DNA of 64,000 nt from DASPKX01 sp035627835. GTDB lineage: Bacteria; Verrucomicrobiota; Verrucomicrobiia; Limisphaerales; SXQI01. Shown piece after piece: positions 52,998 to 62,213 of this stretch. The DNA lies in assembly GCA_035627835.1 (NCBI GenBank), contig DASPKX010000104.1, forward strand, positions 1 through 64,000, in the 5' to 3' direction. How positions within the stretch are numbered: position 1 is the stretch's first letter; every line of letters starts with the position of its first letter. The position numbers and the translations under genes were made by a program. Under the pieces are notes generated by a model. It saw only the letters and a program-made list of their open reading frames with translations. It was not told the DNA's origin and ran no database searches.

Positions 52998-55067
52998 ATG
53001 TTCAATCTCGGATCGCTTAACCCGCAACAACGCGAAGCTGTGCAGACGATACGAGGCCCGGTGCTGATCCTGGCCGGCGCGGGCACAGGCAAGACGCGTG
53101 TGATCACCTGCCGCATTGCGCACATGGTTCAGCAAGGAATCCCGAAGGAGAAAATCCTGGCGGTCACCTTCACGAACAAAGCCGCGCGCGAAATGCAGGA
53201 GCGCGTGTCCGAAATGCTGCCGCGGAAGCGGAAAGATGAGGAGAAAACGGAGCGCCCGACCATCGCCACCTTTCACTCACTCTGCGTGCGAATCCTTCGC
53301 CAGCACATTGAGGCCCTCGGGTACAAGAAAAACTTCGTGATCTACAGCGATTCCGAGCAAATCGCGACACTGAAGAAAATCCTGGCGCGCGTCCATGTTG
53401 GCGAAGACAGCGTCGACGTGCGGCAGGTGTTGAGCGCAATCAGCAAGTATAAAAACGCGAATTGCGATCCCGCAGCAGTGGCGCTCGATAGCCACGGGCA
53501 GATCGCGATGCACATTTTCAACAAGTATCAGAGCGCTTTGCACGCCTGCAACGCGGTCGATTTTGATGATTTGATCCTGCTCACGCTCCGGCTCTTTAGC
53601 GAACATCCTGCCGCCCTCGGAGCCTGCCGGGAGAAATATCGTTATGTGATGGTGGACGAGTACCAGGACACGAATGGATCGCAGTTCCGGCTGGTGCACG
53701 ACCTGACGAAAGAGCACCGGAATCTTTGTGTCGTCGGCGACGATGACCAGAGCATCTATGGCTGGCGCGGCGCTGATGTGCGGAACCTCCTGGATTTGGA
53801 GAAGCACTATCCTGAGGTGCGCGTGGTGAAGCTGGAGCAGAATTATCGCTCCACCAATTGCATCCTGAACGCAGCGAACGCCGTCATTAAAAACAACACC
53901 AAGCGGCGGGGTAAGCAACTTTGGTCCTCAAAAGGTCCAGGCGATAAAATCACGCTCATGACCTATCCCAGCGACGAGGAGGAAGCGACCGGCGTGGTGG
54001 AGGAGATCGAGTTTCTCCGGCAGGCCCGTAGGGTTCCCTGGAAAGATCAGGCGATCTTGTTCCGAACGAACCTTCAATCCCGCCCCATCGAACAAGCCCT
54101 TCGGAAAGCGAAAGTTCAATACCACCTCGTTGGAGGCCAGAGCTTTTTTGATCGCCGCGAAATCAAAGATTTCGTCGCCTATCTGCGCACCTTTTTAAAT
54201 CCCAATGACGACATTAGCCTCCTCCGCATCGCGAACACGCCTCCGCGCGGTTTAAGCGACGAGACCATGGAAAAGCTGCTGGCCGCCAGCCAGGAGCGCA
54301 AATGCTCCGTTTATGAGGCGATGCGCAATCCAATGGTGCAGATGTCTTTCCAGAGTCGCACGCGGAACAGCATCGAAAATTTCCTCTCGTTCATCCAGCG
54401 GCACCACAATGCGCTGAACACTTCAGCGGCTGAACAACTAAAAAGCTGGAGCGAGGAGTTCATCAAAGAGACACGGTATTTCGATGAGATCCGTCGCAGC
54501 GAAAAGGACGAACAAACGGCGCTGAACCGCGTTCGAAACATCGAGGAACTCTGCGCAGACCTGCCGGGCCCCGCGCCGAAGGAACACGGTTCGGAACGAC
54601 TCCTCGATTTCCTTGAAGACCTTACATTGGACTCCGACCGTGAGGACGAAAAAGAGAACACTGCCGACGCGGTGACCCTCATCACGATGCACAGCTGCAA
54701 AGGCCTGGAGTTTCCCTATGTCTATATCGTGGGGCTGGAGGAGGGCATCCTCCCGCACTCGCGTTCCAAGCTGGAAGGCACATTGGATGAGGAGCGGCGC
54801 TTGTTTTACGTGGCTATCACCCGCGCCATGAAGAAGCTCCACATGAGCTACTGTCTCGGGCGGAAGAAATACGGGGAGGTCACCCCAGCTCATCCCTCCA
54901 GCTTCCTCAACGAGCTGCCGAAGGAGCTGATTGAGAGCCTCGACGAGCAAAAGAAGCAGCCCGTGACGGTTGATCAAGGGAGCAATCTATTCGCCAGCAT
55001 GCTCGCGGCAATCTCAGATCCGTCCCCTCTGCCAGAACAAACAAAAACGCCTCGGGTAAGCCCCTGA
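52998..55067 (+). CDS. UvrD/PcrA/Rep-family DNA helicase
   Basis: 689 residues from the ATG at 52998. Superfamily 1 motifs in order: Q motif LNPQQREAVQ, Walker A AGAGTGKT, Ia TFTNKAAREMQ, II VDEYQDTN, III VVGDDDQSIYGWRGA, IV LEQNYRST, V TMHSCKGLEF, VI RRLFYVAITRA. It unwinds 3'-5' DNA in repair and replication restart. The last codons lie inside a hairpin that serves as a terminator for the gene on the opposite strand. Confidence 0.96.
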   Translation: MFNLGSLNPQQREAVQTIRGPVLILAGAGTGKTRVITCRIAHMVQQGIPKEKILAVTFTNKAAREMQERVSEMLPRKRKDEEKTERPTIATFHSLCVRILRQHIEALGYKKNFVIYSDSEQIATLKKILARVHVGEDSVDVRQVLSAISKYKNANCDPAAVALDSHGQIAMHIFNKYQSALHACNAVDFDDLILLTLRLFSEHPAALGACREKYRYVMVDEYQDTNGSQFRLVHDLTKEHRNLCVVGDDDQSIYGWRGADVRNLLDLEKHYPEVRVVKLEQNYRSTNCILNAANAVIKNNTKRRGKQLWSSKGPGDKITLMTYPSDEEEATGVVEEIEFLRQARRVPWKDQAILFRTNLQSRPIEQALRKAKVQYHLVGGQSFFDRREIKDFVAYLRTFLNPNDDISLLRIANTPPRGLSDETMEKLLAASQERKCSVYEAMRNPMVQMSFQSRTRNSIENFLSFIQRHHNALNTSAAEQLKSWSEEFIKETRYFDEIRRSEKDEQTALNRVRNIEELCADLPGPAPKEHGSERLLDFLEDLTLDSDREDEKENTADAVTLITMHSCKGLEFPYVYIVGLEEGILPHSRSKLEGTLDEERRLFYVAITRAMKKLHMSYCLGRKKYGEVTPAHPSSFLNELPKELIESLDEQKKQPVTVDQGSNLFASMLAAISDPSPLPEQTKTPRVSP

Positions 55068-55073
55068 GGCGTT
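55043..55073 (-). terminator. Terminator of the small minus-strand gene, embedded in the helicase 3' end
   Basis: AACGCCTC (55046-55053) pairs with GAGGCGTT (55066-55073). On the minus strand the stem is followed by TTTTTG; on the plus strand no T-run follows. The helicase stop codon (55065-55067) lies within it. Confidence 0.75.
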
Positions 55074-55097
55074 CGTCAATTCAATTTGGGAGTCCGC

Positions 55098-55403
55098 TTA
55101 AAGTTCCGCCAACTTGTCCCAGTCAGTCCCCCGGTCGAACCGGGTCCGCTGGAGTTTTGGAGTAATCTCGTTGCAGATGATGCGGGTGGATGAATCCATC
55201 CCCCAACGCGCGAGCATGTTGCCGCTGATGTAAAAGTCGTTGCTGACGGCGGAGCCGTTAGCTGTCGCTGAAACGTGGATTTCCTCAGGCAGATCAGTGC
55301 CTTCGACGCAGGCCCCGTGGTTCACTGGCTGGCAGTTCCATTGGAATGCAGGGAGTTCCCTTTGAAGCCGTTGCTGCAGTTGGTTCAAGCTTACTGTTAT
55401 CAT
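55098..55403 (-). CDS. Conserved-looking small protein of unknown function
   Basis: 101 residues, no signal peptide or membrane helix. The N-terminal helix ITVSLNQLQQRLQREL is followed by a mixed region with three Cys residues and a closing FDRGTDWDKLAEL. I do not recognise a family. Own terminator downstream supports that it is expressed. Small cytosolic protein; function not predictable. Confidence 0.6.
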   Translation of the reverse strand: MITVSLNQLQQRLQRELPAFQWNCQPVNHGACVEGTDLPEEIHVSATANGSAVSNDFYISGNMLARWGMDSSTRIICNEITPKLQRTRFDRGTDWDKLAEL

Positions 55404-55544
55404 ACCCTACCTACGTTCTTACTTTTCTAACGGGGTTCATCCTTGCTCCACACCGGAAGCGAAGCCATCAGGGAACCCCTCAAAAGGGTCTTAGATAAAC
55501 TCCGAGCTAAGGACAAGGATGAGGAACGTAGGGGCCACAGCTGC

Positions 55545-55580
55545 AAAAAAACGCGCAGTATTGAAGTTCAATACTGCGCG
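55545..55580 (-). terminator. Terminator of the transaldolase gene
   Basis: A 14-bp inverted repeat (CGCGCAGTATTGAA at 55552-55565 with its complement at 55567-55580) is followed on the minus strand by seven T residues. Confidence 0.92.
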
Positions 55581-55608
55581 CTGCTAGCGGAAGGCGTTTC
55601 TTGGCCGA

Positions 55609-56574
55609 TTATTGTTTCGCCAAGTGCTCGCCAATGAATTTCTCGAGCTTAATGGCATCCGCTCCGAATGTCCGAATCCCTTCGCTGAGCTTCTCCGTCG
55701 CCATTTGGTTCTCGTTGAATAACCAGCGGAATTTTTTCTCGTCCAGGGTGATCTTCGGAAGTGTAAGGCTTGCCGCGGTTTCCGGACCGAGTTTCCGCGT
55801 GAGTGAGCCAGGTGTCTTCTGCAGTTCATCCAGGAGCGTTGGGCTGATCGTCAGGAGATCGCAGCCAGCCAATTCGAGAATCTCACCGACGTTCCGGAAG
55901 CTCGCGCCCATCACTTCGGTGTTATACCCGTATTTCTTGTAGTAACCGTAAATCTGGGTGACCGACACGACTCCGGGATCTTCGGCAGCGGTGTAGTTGT
56001 CTTTGCCCGAGTTCTTCTTGTGCCAGTCGAGAATGCGGCCAACGAAGGGCGATATGAGCTGCACACCGGCTTCAGCGCAAGCCACTGCTTGGGCCAGGGA
56101 AAACAACAATGTCAGGTTGCAACGAATTCCTTCCTTCTCCAACTGGCGCGCGGCGCAGATACCCTCCCAGGTGGCCGCCAGCTTGATCAGAATCCGCTCG
56201 CGTGGAATGCCCGCTTCCTGGTACAGGCCGATGAGGTGCCGCGCTTTGGCAAGGCTCGCTTCGGTGTCGAAACTAAGCCTCGCATCCACTTCTGTGGAGA
56301 CACGGTTTGGCACAATTTTTAGGATTTCCGCACCAAAGGCGACCGACAACTTGTCCATGGCCATTTCCAAAGCCGCCGCGCCAGTCGCCTTGCTCGCCGT
56401 GTCCGCCAGTACCTTCTTGACCAGGTCAGCGTATTCCGGCATTTGTGCTGCCTTAAGCAGCAGTGTCGGATTGGTGGTCGCGTCCCGAGGCTGGTATTTG
56501 CGAATGCTCTCGAAGTCGCCGGTGTCCGCCACGATGATGCTGAACTGCTTTAGCTGGGTGAGAAGATTGCTCAT
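55609..56574 (-). CDS. tal: Transaldolase
   Basis: 321 residues, close to E. coli TalB. The Schiff-base Lys is K131 in ERILIKLAATWEG. DATTNPTLLLKA at 31-42 and SPFVGRILDWHKKNSG are family landmarks. It transfers a dihydroxyacetone unit between sedoheptulose-7-phosphate and glyceraldehyde-3-phosphate in the non-oxidative pentose phosphate pathway. Monocistronic with a strong terminator. Confidence 0.98.
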   Translation of the reverse strand: MSNLLTQLKQFSIIVADTGDFESIRKYQPRDATTNPTLLLKAAQMPEYADLVKKVLADTASKATGAAALEMAMDKLSVAFGAEILKIVPNRVSTEVDARLSFDTEASLAKARHLIGLYQEAGIPRERILIKLAATWEGICAARQLEKEGIRCNLTLLFSLAQAVACAEAGVQLISPFVGRILDWHKKNSGKDNYTAAEDPGVVSVTQIYGYYKKYGYNTEVMGASFRNVGEILELAGCDLLTISPTLLDELQKTPGSLTRKLGPETAASLTLPKITLDEKKFRWLFNENQMATEKLSEGIRTFGADAIKLEKFIGEHLAKQ

Positions 56575-56622
56575 ACTTCAAAGCCGGGGATGGTAAAGGG
56601 TGGCCAGTAGAAAGCAACTGCC

Positions 56623-57849
56623 ATGGCTCTTTTCACCCGACCAATTGCGGAAACCACGATCGCAGTTTCCCACGACGATACCATGCCACCTGAGCTAGCC
56701 GGCCCCAGCAGCTCGGTCGCCAACCGCGCCCCACGCCCTTGCGTGCTCGCTGTCGACGATCAGCGCGACTCCTTGCGCCTGCTCCAGTTGCGCCTCCTCA
56801 ACGCCGGCATGGATTGCGTCGGCTTCTCCGACCCGCAAAGCGCGCTCGCTCATCTGCAAACGCACACAGTCGATTTGATCATTCTCGACTTGATGATGCC
56901 GCAAATGGACGGCTACGAAGTTTGCCGCCTGCTCAAGCAAGACGCCCGTCTTCGCGATATTCCGATCCTGTTCCTGACCGCCAACAGCGAAGTTGAGGAC
57001 AAGGTCAAAGCGCTGGATGTCGGCGGGCATGATTATCTCACGAAGCCCGTCGAGCAGGCCGAGCTGCTCGCCCGCACGAAGGCAGCTCTTCGCGTAAAGC
57101 ACCTTCAGGATCAACTCCGCCAGAAGCTCGCGCTGCAGGAGCAAGTCAACAAGATGCAGCAGGAAATGCTCAGTGAGCATTGGCAGAAGAATTTCGGCCA
57201 GCTCGCCGCCAGCCTCGCCCACGAGATCAACAACCCGCTCGCCGCTGCCATCGGCAGCATACAGCTTCTCACCCTCGATCACACCATTGGGCCCGATCCC
57301 ATGATGCGCTTGCACATGATCGACCGGAGCCTCCAACGGGCGAGCCAAAAGCTCCGCAGCTTGCTCCTTATCGCGCACAGCAGCGGCACCGGTCCCCAAA
57401 TCACTTTGGGCCAAATGCTGGACGACCTCATCACCATCGTTAATTACCAGATCGTGATGAGCAAGGTGTCGCTAACCACGGACTTTCCAACGGATGCCCG
57501 CAGACGTCGTGCGTCGAGCGAATTAGCACGAGCGTTCCTTTACGTCGTTAACAACGCCATTGAGGCGGTGAGCGGCCAACACGACGCGGCCATCCACCTG
57601 AACCTTGAGGACGCCCCGAGCCAAACAATCCTTCGCGTCATCGACAACGGGCCAGGGATTATTCCGGAAAATCTGGGCAAGGTGCAGCAGGCCTTCTTCA
57701 CCACAAAGCCAAATCCACACCACGGTGTTGGCCTTTATCTGGCAACGGAAATTGTCCAGGCGAGCCAAGGCAATATTAAGATCCTATCGCCATCCTCAAC
57801 CGGACGTGGGGTGGAGGTGCGAATCGAATTGCCCGTCCGGCCATCATAA
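56623..57849 (+). CDS. Soluble response regulator-histidine kinase hybrid
   Basis: 408 residues; ATG at 56623 (an ATG at 56683 is also possible). An N-terminal receiver domain (~39-160) has the acidic pair in CVLAVDDQRD, phospho-acceptor Asp in LIILDLMMPQMDGYE and Lys in YLTKPVEQAE. A coiled coil leads into HisKA with LAASLAHEINNPLAAAIG (His ~200) and an HATPase with NNAIEAVSG, DNGPGI and HHGVGLYLATEIVQ. No membrane helix. Receiver-before-kinase order means the kinase output is probably tuned by an upstream phosphorelay partner. No cognate regulator adjacent. Confidence 0.92.
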   Translation: MALFTRPIAETTIAVSHDDTMPPELAGPSSSVANRAPRPCVLAVDDQRDSLRLLQLRLLNAGMDCVGFSDPQSALAHLQTHTVDLIILDLMMPQMDGYEVCRLLKQDARLRDIPILFLTANSEVEDKVKALDVGGHDYLTKPVEQAELLARTKAALRVKHLQDQLRQKLALQEQVNKMQQEMLSEHWQKNFGQLAASLAHEINNPLAAAIGSIQLLTLDHTIGPDPMMRLHMIDRSLQRASQKLRSLLLIAHSSGTGPQITLGQMLDDLITIVNYQIVMSKVSLTTDFPTDARRRRASSELARAFLYVVNNAIEAVSGQHDAAIHLNLEDAPSQTILRVIDNGPGIIPENLGKVQQAFFTTKPNPHHGVGLYLATEIVQASQGNIKILSPSSTGRGVEVRIELPVRPS

Positions 57850-57866
57850 GGCCCGCTCCTCGGCAT

Positions 57867-58631
57867 TCACGACACCAGCGACCGATTAAATGCCACCGCA
57901 TCCGCGTACCGGACCCCGCTGCCGCCAAAAATGTCCAACGCCGATCCAATCGTCAGATGCACGCGCCCTTCGCTGGCATTTGTGACCACCCGAAGATCCT
58001 CCATAGATGCGGCGCCACCCGCGTAAGTTGCGGGTATCGGAGAATGCTTTGCGAGCAGCTCCACCATCTCCAAATCAACACCACGGCATAAGCCTTCAAC
58101 ATCCACAGCGTGCACCAGGAACTCCGCACAATGCTTCGCGAGGGCGCTCAAAGTCTCAGCCGTCACGCGCATATCCGTAAACTTCTGCCACCGATCTGTG
58201 ACGACGAAGTAATCATTGCCACGCTTTCTACAGCTCAGATCCAAAACCAGCTTCTCTTTGCCGATCTTCGTGACGATCTGAGTCAGCCGCTCCCAATTAA
58301 GCTGCCCATTGCTAAACACCCACGATGTTACAATGACGTGCGACGCGCCTTTCTCCAGCCAGCCAGCAGCGTTGTCCCCGTTAATGCCGCCCCCGATCTG
58401 CAACCCTCCAGGATAAGCGTTCAGCGCTTCACTCGCGGCGATCTCATTCCCCTGCCCCAGCATAATCACATGGCCGCCTGGCAGCTCGTCACGGCGGTAG
58501 AGTTCAGCGAACCAGGACGCCGGCCGTTCAGAGACGAAGTTCGTGCGCAACGACGCGCCTGAATCGCTCAGTGTGCCGCCGACGATTTGTTTTACCCGAC
58601 CCTCATGAAGATCGATGCACGGCCTAAACAT
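57867..58631 (-). CDS. hisA: HisA-type ProFAR isomerase, eukaryotic (His6-like) form
   Basis: 254 residues from the ATG at 58631, the start that gives FRPCIDLHEGRVKQIVGGTL. Very like fungal/plant His6/HisA rather than bacterial HisA: LHEGRVKQIVGG, HVIMLGQGNEIAA, LQIGGGIN, ASHVIVTSWVF, LVLDLSCRK, AEFLVHAVDVEGLCRGVD and TIGSALDIFGG. Catalyses the fourth histidine-biosynthesis step. It is not in a his operon here. The similarity to the yeast enzyme is from memory and should be confirmed. Confidence 0.9.
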   Translation of the reverse strand: MFRPCIDLHEGRVKQIVGGTLSDSGASLRTNFVSERPASWFAELYRRDELPGGHVIMLGQGNEIAASEALNAYPGGLQIGGGINGDNAAGWLEKGASHVIVTSWVFSNGQLNWERLTQIVTKIGKEKLVLDLSCRKRGNDYFVVTDRWQKFTDMRVTAETLSALAKHCAEFLVHAVDVEGLCRGVDLEMVELLAKHSPIPATYAGGAASMEDLRVVTNASEGRVHLTIGSALDIFGGSGVRYADAVAFNRSLVS

Positions 58632-59178
58632 TGGACCGAGCCTAAGCCGCTCAGCTCTGTTGATCAACGCTGGGCACGATCTGCTTGACGGGAGTTCAGA
58701 AGCAAAGCCCCATGTGCGTATTAAACCGGCCTCGCAAGTGAGTTCAACCGAGCCGCCCCGGAAGGCGCACGGCCCCGCGTTGATATGCGCTCGTAACCTG
58801 ATTGCCTACTTCGTGGTCTGCATGGCCACACTGCCGCTGGTCCGGCACGTTTGGATTGGTGAGTTGCCATTGCTCGCGCTAGTGCAGCTGCCCAAGCTCC
58901 AACTTGCGCAGTGGTTCCGAAAATCGGTTGTTATGCCGCTGTTGAAACCGCTCGGCCTTTCCGTCGGCTCCTTCTCTCCTGACTATTCGTTTGCGGGGCC
59001 ATATGGATTGGCATTGGCTTACCTGCTCGTCGTTGGAGTGGTCTTGCTCTGGCTGCGACAGTGGTCCGCGTGGGAGAAGCGGGAGCGCCGCACCGCGCGT
59101 ATCTTAGCCGCCGTTGCTCTTCTGGACTTCCTGGCTACGCTACTGTTCAGCTCGCAGAGAACCTTGACGCTTTACTAG
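58615..59178 (+). CDS. Putative membrane protein, unknown
   Basis: Up to 187 residues. The ATG at 58615 would overlap the divergent hisA start by 17 bases; GTG codons at 58714 and 58738 are alternatives, so the start is uncertain. At least three hydrophobic segments are seen (LIAYFVVCMATLPLV, YGLALAYLLVVGVVLLWL, ILAAVALLDFLATLLF). It overlaps the stop of the ubiB-like gene by four bases (convergent). No family recognised. Confidence 0.5.
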   Translation: MHGLNIGPSLSRSALLINAGHDLLDGSSEAKPHVRIKPASQVSSTEPPRKAHGPALICARNLIAYFVVCMATLPLVRHVWIGELPLLALVQLPKLQLAQWFRKSVVMPLLKPLGLSVGSFSPDYSFAGPYGLALAYLLVVGVVLLWLRQWSAWEKRERRTARILAAVALLDFLATLLFSSQRTLTLY

Positions 59179-60860
59179 CTCACGCTCTGTTTGCGCGTCT
59201 TCTTCTTGTCCTGCGTGTCGTGAAGCAGGATGGAAAGCACCAGCCAGAAGCCTCCTCCTGCGGCGGCTAAAAAGCACAAGATCGCCAATCCGGGATAGCC
59301 AAACAAAGTGAAGTCCGTCTTCACCTGCATCAGCAAGGCCGCGCCAATGATCAGCGAAGCCAGTATGAGGCCCATCGTGATTCGGTTTGCCACCTTCTGA
59401 AACCCGCCGATAAGGAACTCCACATCCACAGTGCGCACCTTCACTTCAAAGTTCGCCCCCGAGATATTCTCGAGCAACTTGTTCAGGCGCACCGGCAACG
59501 CAGTGACGAATTCCTTCAGCTCAAGAGCGGTGGCCATCAAGTTCGAGCTGTTCAGGTTGCTCTTGAACCGTTTGTTCAGAATCTCCGCGACGTTGCGACG
59601 AATGGCGTCGTTCGGATTAAAGCTGGAATCCAAATACTTCCCGACCGCATCCAACTGAAGCAGGGTCTTCCCGAGCAAACTCAGTTCGGTGGGCACGAGC
59701 AACCCGTTGTTCCCCGCAGCCTGGCTCACTTCAATCAGTGTTTTGCCCAGATCCAACTCCCGAAGCGTGTTATGCCGTTGCTCGCTGACGATCAGGGTGA
59801 CCTTTCGCCGGAACTCCTGCTCATTGAACTCCTCGGTTTTCTGCCCGATGCGAATGGCGATATCCGCAGCGTCGTCTCCCCTCCCCTCCGGAATCGCGAC
59901 CAGGATCTTAATCAACTGCTCCTGCATTCCAGGCGTGAAGCGCCCGACCATGCCAAGGTCGAGCAGAGCCACTTTGCGATCCACAGTCAGGAAGACGTTC
60001 CCAGGATGCGGATCCGCATGAAAAATGCCGTCGACCAACACTTGCTTGAGATAAGCCCGAAAGACCTGCTCAGCGAGGTAACTTCCGTTCAACTCCATGC
60101 GCGCGAGCGGGCCGACAGAAGTGATCTTTTGCCCCTCGATTCTCTCCATCGTGAGCACACGGGTGGTGCTGTAGTCGCGGATTGGCAACGGGATCTTTAT
60201 GCTGTCGCGAAACTCCTTCAAGTTGTCGGAGAGGATCTCCATGTGCGCGGCTTCACGGGTGTAATCCAACTCCGCGACCAGCGTGCGCTTGAACTCTTCG
60301 AATATATTCCGCACCTGGTAACGCCGGCCCCAGCTCGTGTGCTCACTCATGAAGGCGGCGATTTCTTCGAGCACCTCCATGTCTTCAGCAATTTGCCGGC
60401 GAATGTCCGGCCGTTGAATTTTGACAACAACGGGTCTTCCGTCGCGGAGAGAGGCGCGGTGAACTTGGCCCAGGGAAGCCGCTGCCAGCGGCTCCTGCTC
60501 GAAGTCCTGGAACCCTTTCGAGACCCGCACTCCAAGTTCCTCGAAAATGATCCGCTCCACATCGGAATATGGAAACGGCTTTACCTTGTCCTGAAGCCGC
60601 TCGAGGCCCTCAATGTATTTCTCAGGAATCAGGTCCGCGCGGCTGGAAAGAATTTGGCCGAGCTTCACGAAAGTCGGCCCCATCTTCTCCAGGTCGTCCG
60701 CCAGGTCCGCCGGGCAAACCTCTTTGGTCGCGCGTGACTGGGTCTCAGCTTCGTCATCAACCCCGAAATCCTTAACCACGTCCGTTCGGCCATACTTCAC
60801 CAACAGCCCAACCAGATCCTTGTACAATTTAAGCGCCCGCGCGTTTAACGGAATTTTCAT
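59175..60860 (-). CDS. UbiB/ABC1/ADCK-family atypical kinase
   Basis: 561 residues from the ATG at 60860, preceded by GGTGGGGGG. Family motifs: KxGQ-type GPTFVKLGQILSSRADLIPEKYIEGLERLQD, the Ala-rich loop PLAAASLGQVHRASL, catalytic VVVKIQRPD, HADPHPGNVFL and LLDLGMVGRF. Two C-terminal helices (ITMGLILASLIIGAALLMQV and LAILCFLAAAGGGFWLVLSIL) anchor it. UbiB proteins support ubiquinone or related quinone synthesis; whether this organism uses ubiquinone or menaquinone is not visible here. Confidence 0.95.
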   Translation of the reverse strand: MKIPLNARALKLYKDLVGLLVKYGRTDVVKDFGVDDEAETQSRATKEVCPADLADDLEKMGPTFVKLGQILSSRADLIPEKYIEGLERLQDKVKPFPYSDVERIIFEELGVRVSKGFQDFEQEPLAAASLGQVHRASLRDGRPVVVKIQRPDIRRQIAEDMEVLEEIAAFMSEHTSWGRRYQVRNIFEEFKRTLVAELDYTREAAHMEILSDNLKEFRDSIKIPLPIRDYSTTRVLTMERIEGQKITSVGPLARMELNGSYLAEQVFRAYLKQVLVDGIFHADPHPGNVFLTVDRKVALLDLGMVGRFTPGMQEQLIKILVAIPEGRGDDAADIAIRIGQKTEEFNEQEFRRKVTLIVSEQRHNTLRELDLGKTLIEVSQAAGNNGLLVPTELSLLGKTLLQLDAVGKYLDSSFNPNDAIRRNVAEILNKRFKSNLNSSNLMATALELKEFVTALPVRLNKLLENISGANFEVKVRTVDVEFLIGGFQKVANRITMGLILASLIIGAALLMQVKTDFTLFGYPGLAILCFLAAAGGGFWLVLSILLHDTQDKKKTRKQSVS

Positions 60861-61056
60861 TGGCCCCCCACCTTCATCAAAGAAGCGTACGAGTGAACAC
60901 AAACCCCGACAACCCGAGCGACATAGCGGTTCGCCCTCTAGGTTTGCCTTACCCTAATTAAGATTCACCCCTGAGATCCGGTTCAGGCGCTGGCAGCGTT
61001 GCCCGGTGCTTGTTGCGGACTACGTTTCAGTCACAAGGATCAATTTCAGAGGCAAT

Positions 61057-61851
61057 ATGGAAGACTCAGTGAATTTTAAAGAGGGGCTCGAGGTCGCATG
61101 GGTGAACTTCATGACGTTCTTACCTAAAGCATTGATGTTCGCGATCATTCTCGTGGCCGGGTACTATCTGGCGAAACTGCTGGCAAAGCTGCTGGATCGC
61201 GCGTTGGAGCGAATCGGTTTCGACAACATGGTCGAGCGCGGCGGCATAAAGAAAGCGCTCGCCCGTTCCAAATATGATGCGAGCGACCTGCTCAGCAAAC
61301 TGCTCTTCTACACAGCTTTTCTCTTTGTGCTGCAACTGGCGTTTGGCGTGTTCGGGCACAACCCTGTGAGTGACTTGCTCACTCGCATGGTTGCGTTCCT
61401 GCCAAGCTTGTTCGTTGCGGTCATCATCGTCATCATCGCCTCCGCCATTGGCGCGGGCGTGCGTGACATACTCAAGTCGACACTCGGTGGCATGTCCTAC
61501 GGCAACTTCCTCGCGAATGCCGCCTCGACCGCCATCATAGTGCTCGGCGTGTTCGCGGCCCTGAGCCATGTGGGGATCGCTCCGGCGATCGTCAACGGCC
61601 TGTTCTACGGGTTGTTGGCCGTGGTTTGTGGCTCAGCCATCATCGCGATTGGCGGCGGCGGCATCGCTCCTATGCGTGCCGAATGGGAACGCGCTCTTGG
61701 CAAAGTGCGCAAGGAAGCCCCACGCGTGGCGGAGCAAGCTGCGAGCAAAGGCCCTCAAACTGTTCAAGCCAAAGTGCAGGAATGGAAGGAGTTGGCCACG
61801 CATCCAGCCGACGGCGGCGGCAACGCCCCTGGTCGGATCATTACGCCATAA
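61057..61851 (+). CDS. Conserved TM-helix / MscS-related small channel-like protein
   Basis: 264 residues. Four to five hydrophobic helices in repeats: ALMFAIILVAGYYLAKLLAKLLDRALERIG, the VAFLPSLFVAVIIVIIASAIGAGVRDIL segment typical of the conserved TM-helix repeat found beside MscS domains, and ANAASTAIIVLGVFAALSHVGIAP. No MscS beta domain follows; the tail is soluble and charged. Similar to CmpX-type proteins. Function unclear, possibly osmotic. Confidence 0.75.
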   Translation: MEDSVNFKEGLEVAWVNFMTFLPKALMFAIILVAGYYLAKLLAKLLDRALERIGFDNMVERGGIKKALARSKYDASDLLSKLLFYTAFLFVLQLAFGVFGHNPVSDLLTRMVAFLPSLFVAVIIVIIASAIGAGVRDILKSTLGGMSYGNFLANAASTAIIVLGVFAALSHVGIAPAIVNGLFYGLLAVVCGSAIIAIGGGGIAPMRAEWERALGKVRKEAPRVAEQAASKGPQTVQAKVQEWKELATHPADGGGNAPGRIITP

Positions 61852-61869
61852 GAAGCAGCGCAAACAAAG

Positions 61870-61906
61870 AAACACCCTCCGGGCAACCGAAGGGTGTTTT
61901 TGTTTT
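61870..61906 (+). terminator. Terminator of the TM-helix protein gene
   Basis: AACACCCT (61871-61878) pairs with AGGGTGTT (61891-61898) around an inner CGG/CCG stem, followed by TTTTGTTTT-rich sequence. Confidence 0.9.
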
Positions 61907-61948
61907 CACCATCGCTCCAAAAAGACGTAATCACGCGTTCTGTGGCAG

Positions 61949-61973
61949 GCCCGGTCCCCCGACCGGGCGTTTT
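61949..61973 (+). terminator. Second hairpin terminator
   Basis: GCCCGGTC (61949-61956) and GACCGGGC (61961-61968) with a CCCC loop, followed by GTTTT. Confidence 0.7.
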
Positions 61974-62213
61974 GCATTCTTTGGAATCCCGCCAGTCATG
62001 TCGCTTCCTATCCTACACTCGCAATTCCAAGCACTCCGGAACTAAGAAAAAGTCTTAGAGCACGTACGCCAGCGGCGCTAGTTGCATCTGGAAAATTGAG
62101 CCAATTGTTACAGCAGCGCCGCACTTCTATTGTGAACACGTAAACAATATTTGTTTCTCCGAGCGCCCTCTCCAAAAACCAAAAGGCGCGAAAGAGATTC
62201 GAGGCCAAGCAAT

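Larger units (their letters stand above)
61852..62213. other. Intergenic region with two terminators and the PocR-AraC leader
   Basis: 362 bases without a gene. It holds two plus-strand terminators (61870-61906 and 61949-61973) and a small inverted repeat CTAAGA/TCTTAG at 62042-62058. No convincing promoter was identified for the regulator at 62214, although AT-rich sequence (AATATTTG near 62142) lies in a suitable place. Confidence 0.5.

Noticed and set aside
55443..55637. Plus-strand 64-codon frame before the transaldolase terminator
   Set aside because: It starts at TTG without a ribosome-binding site and runs through the transaldolase terminator into the transaldolase gene; its helical start is not enough to call a gene.
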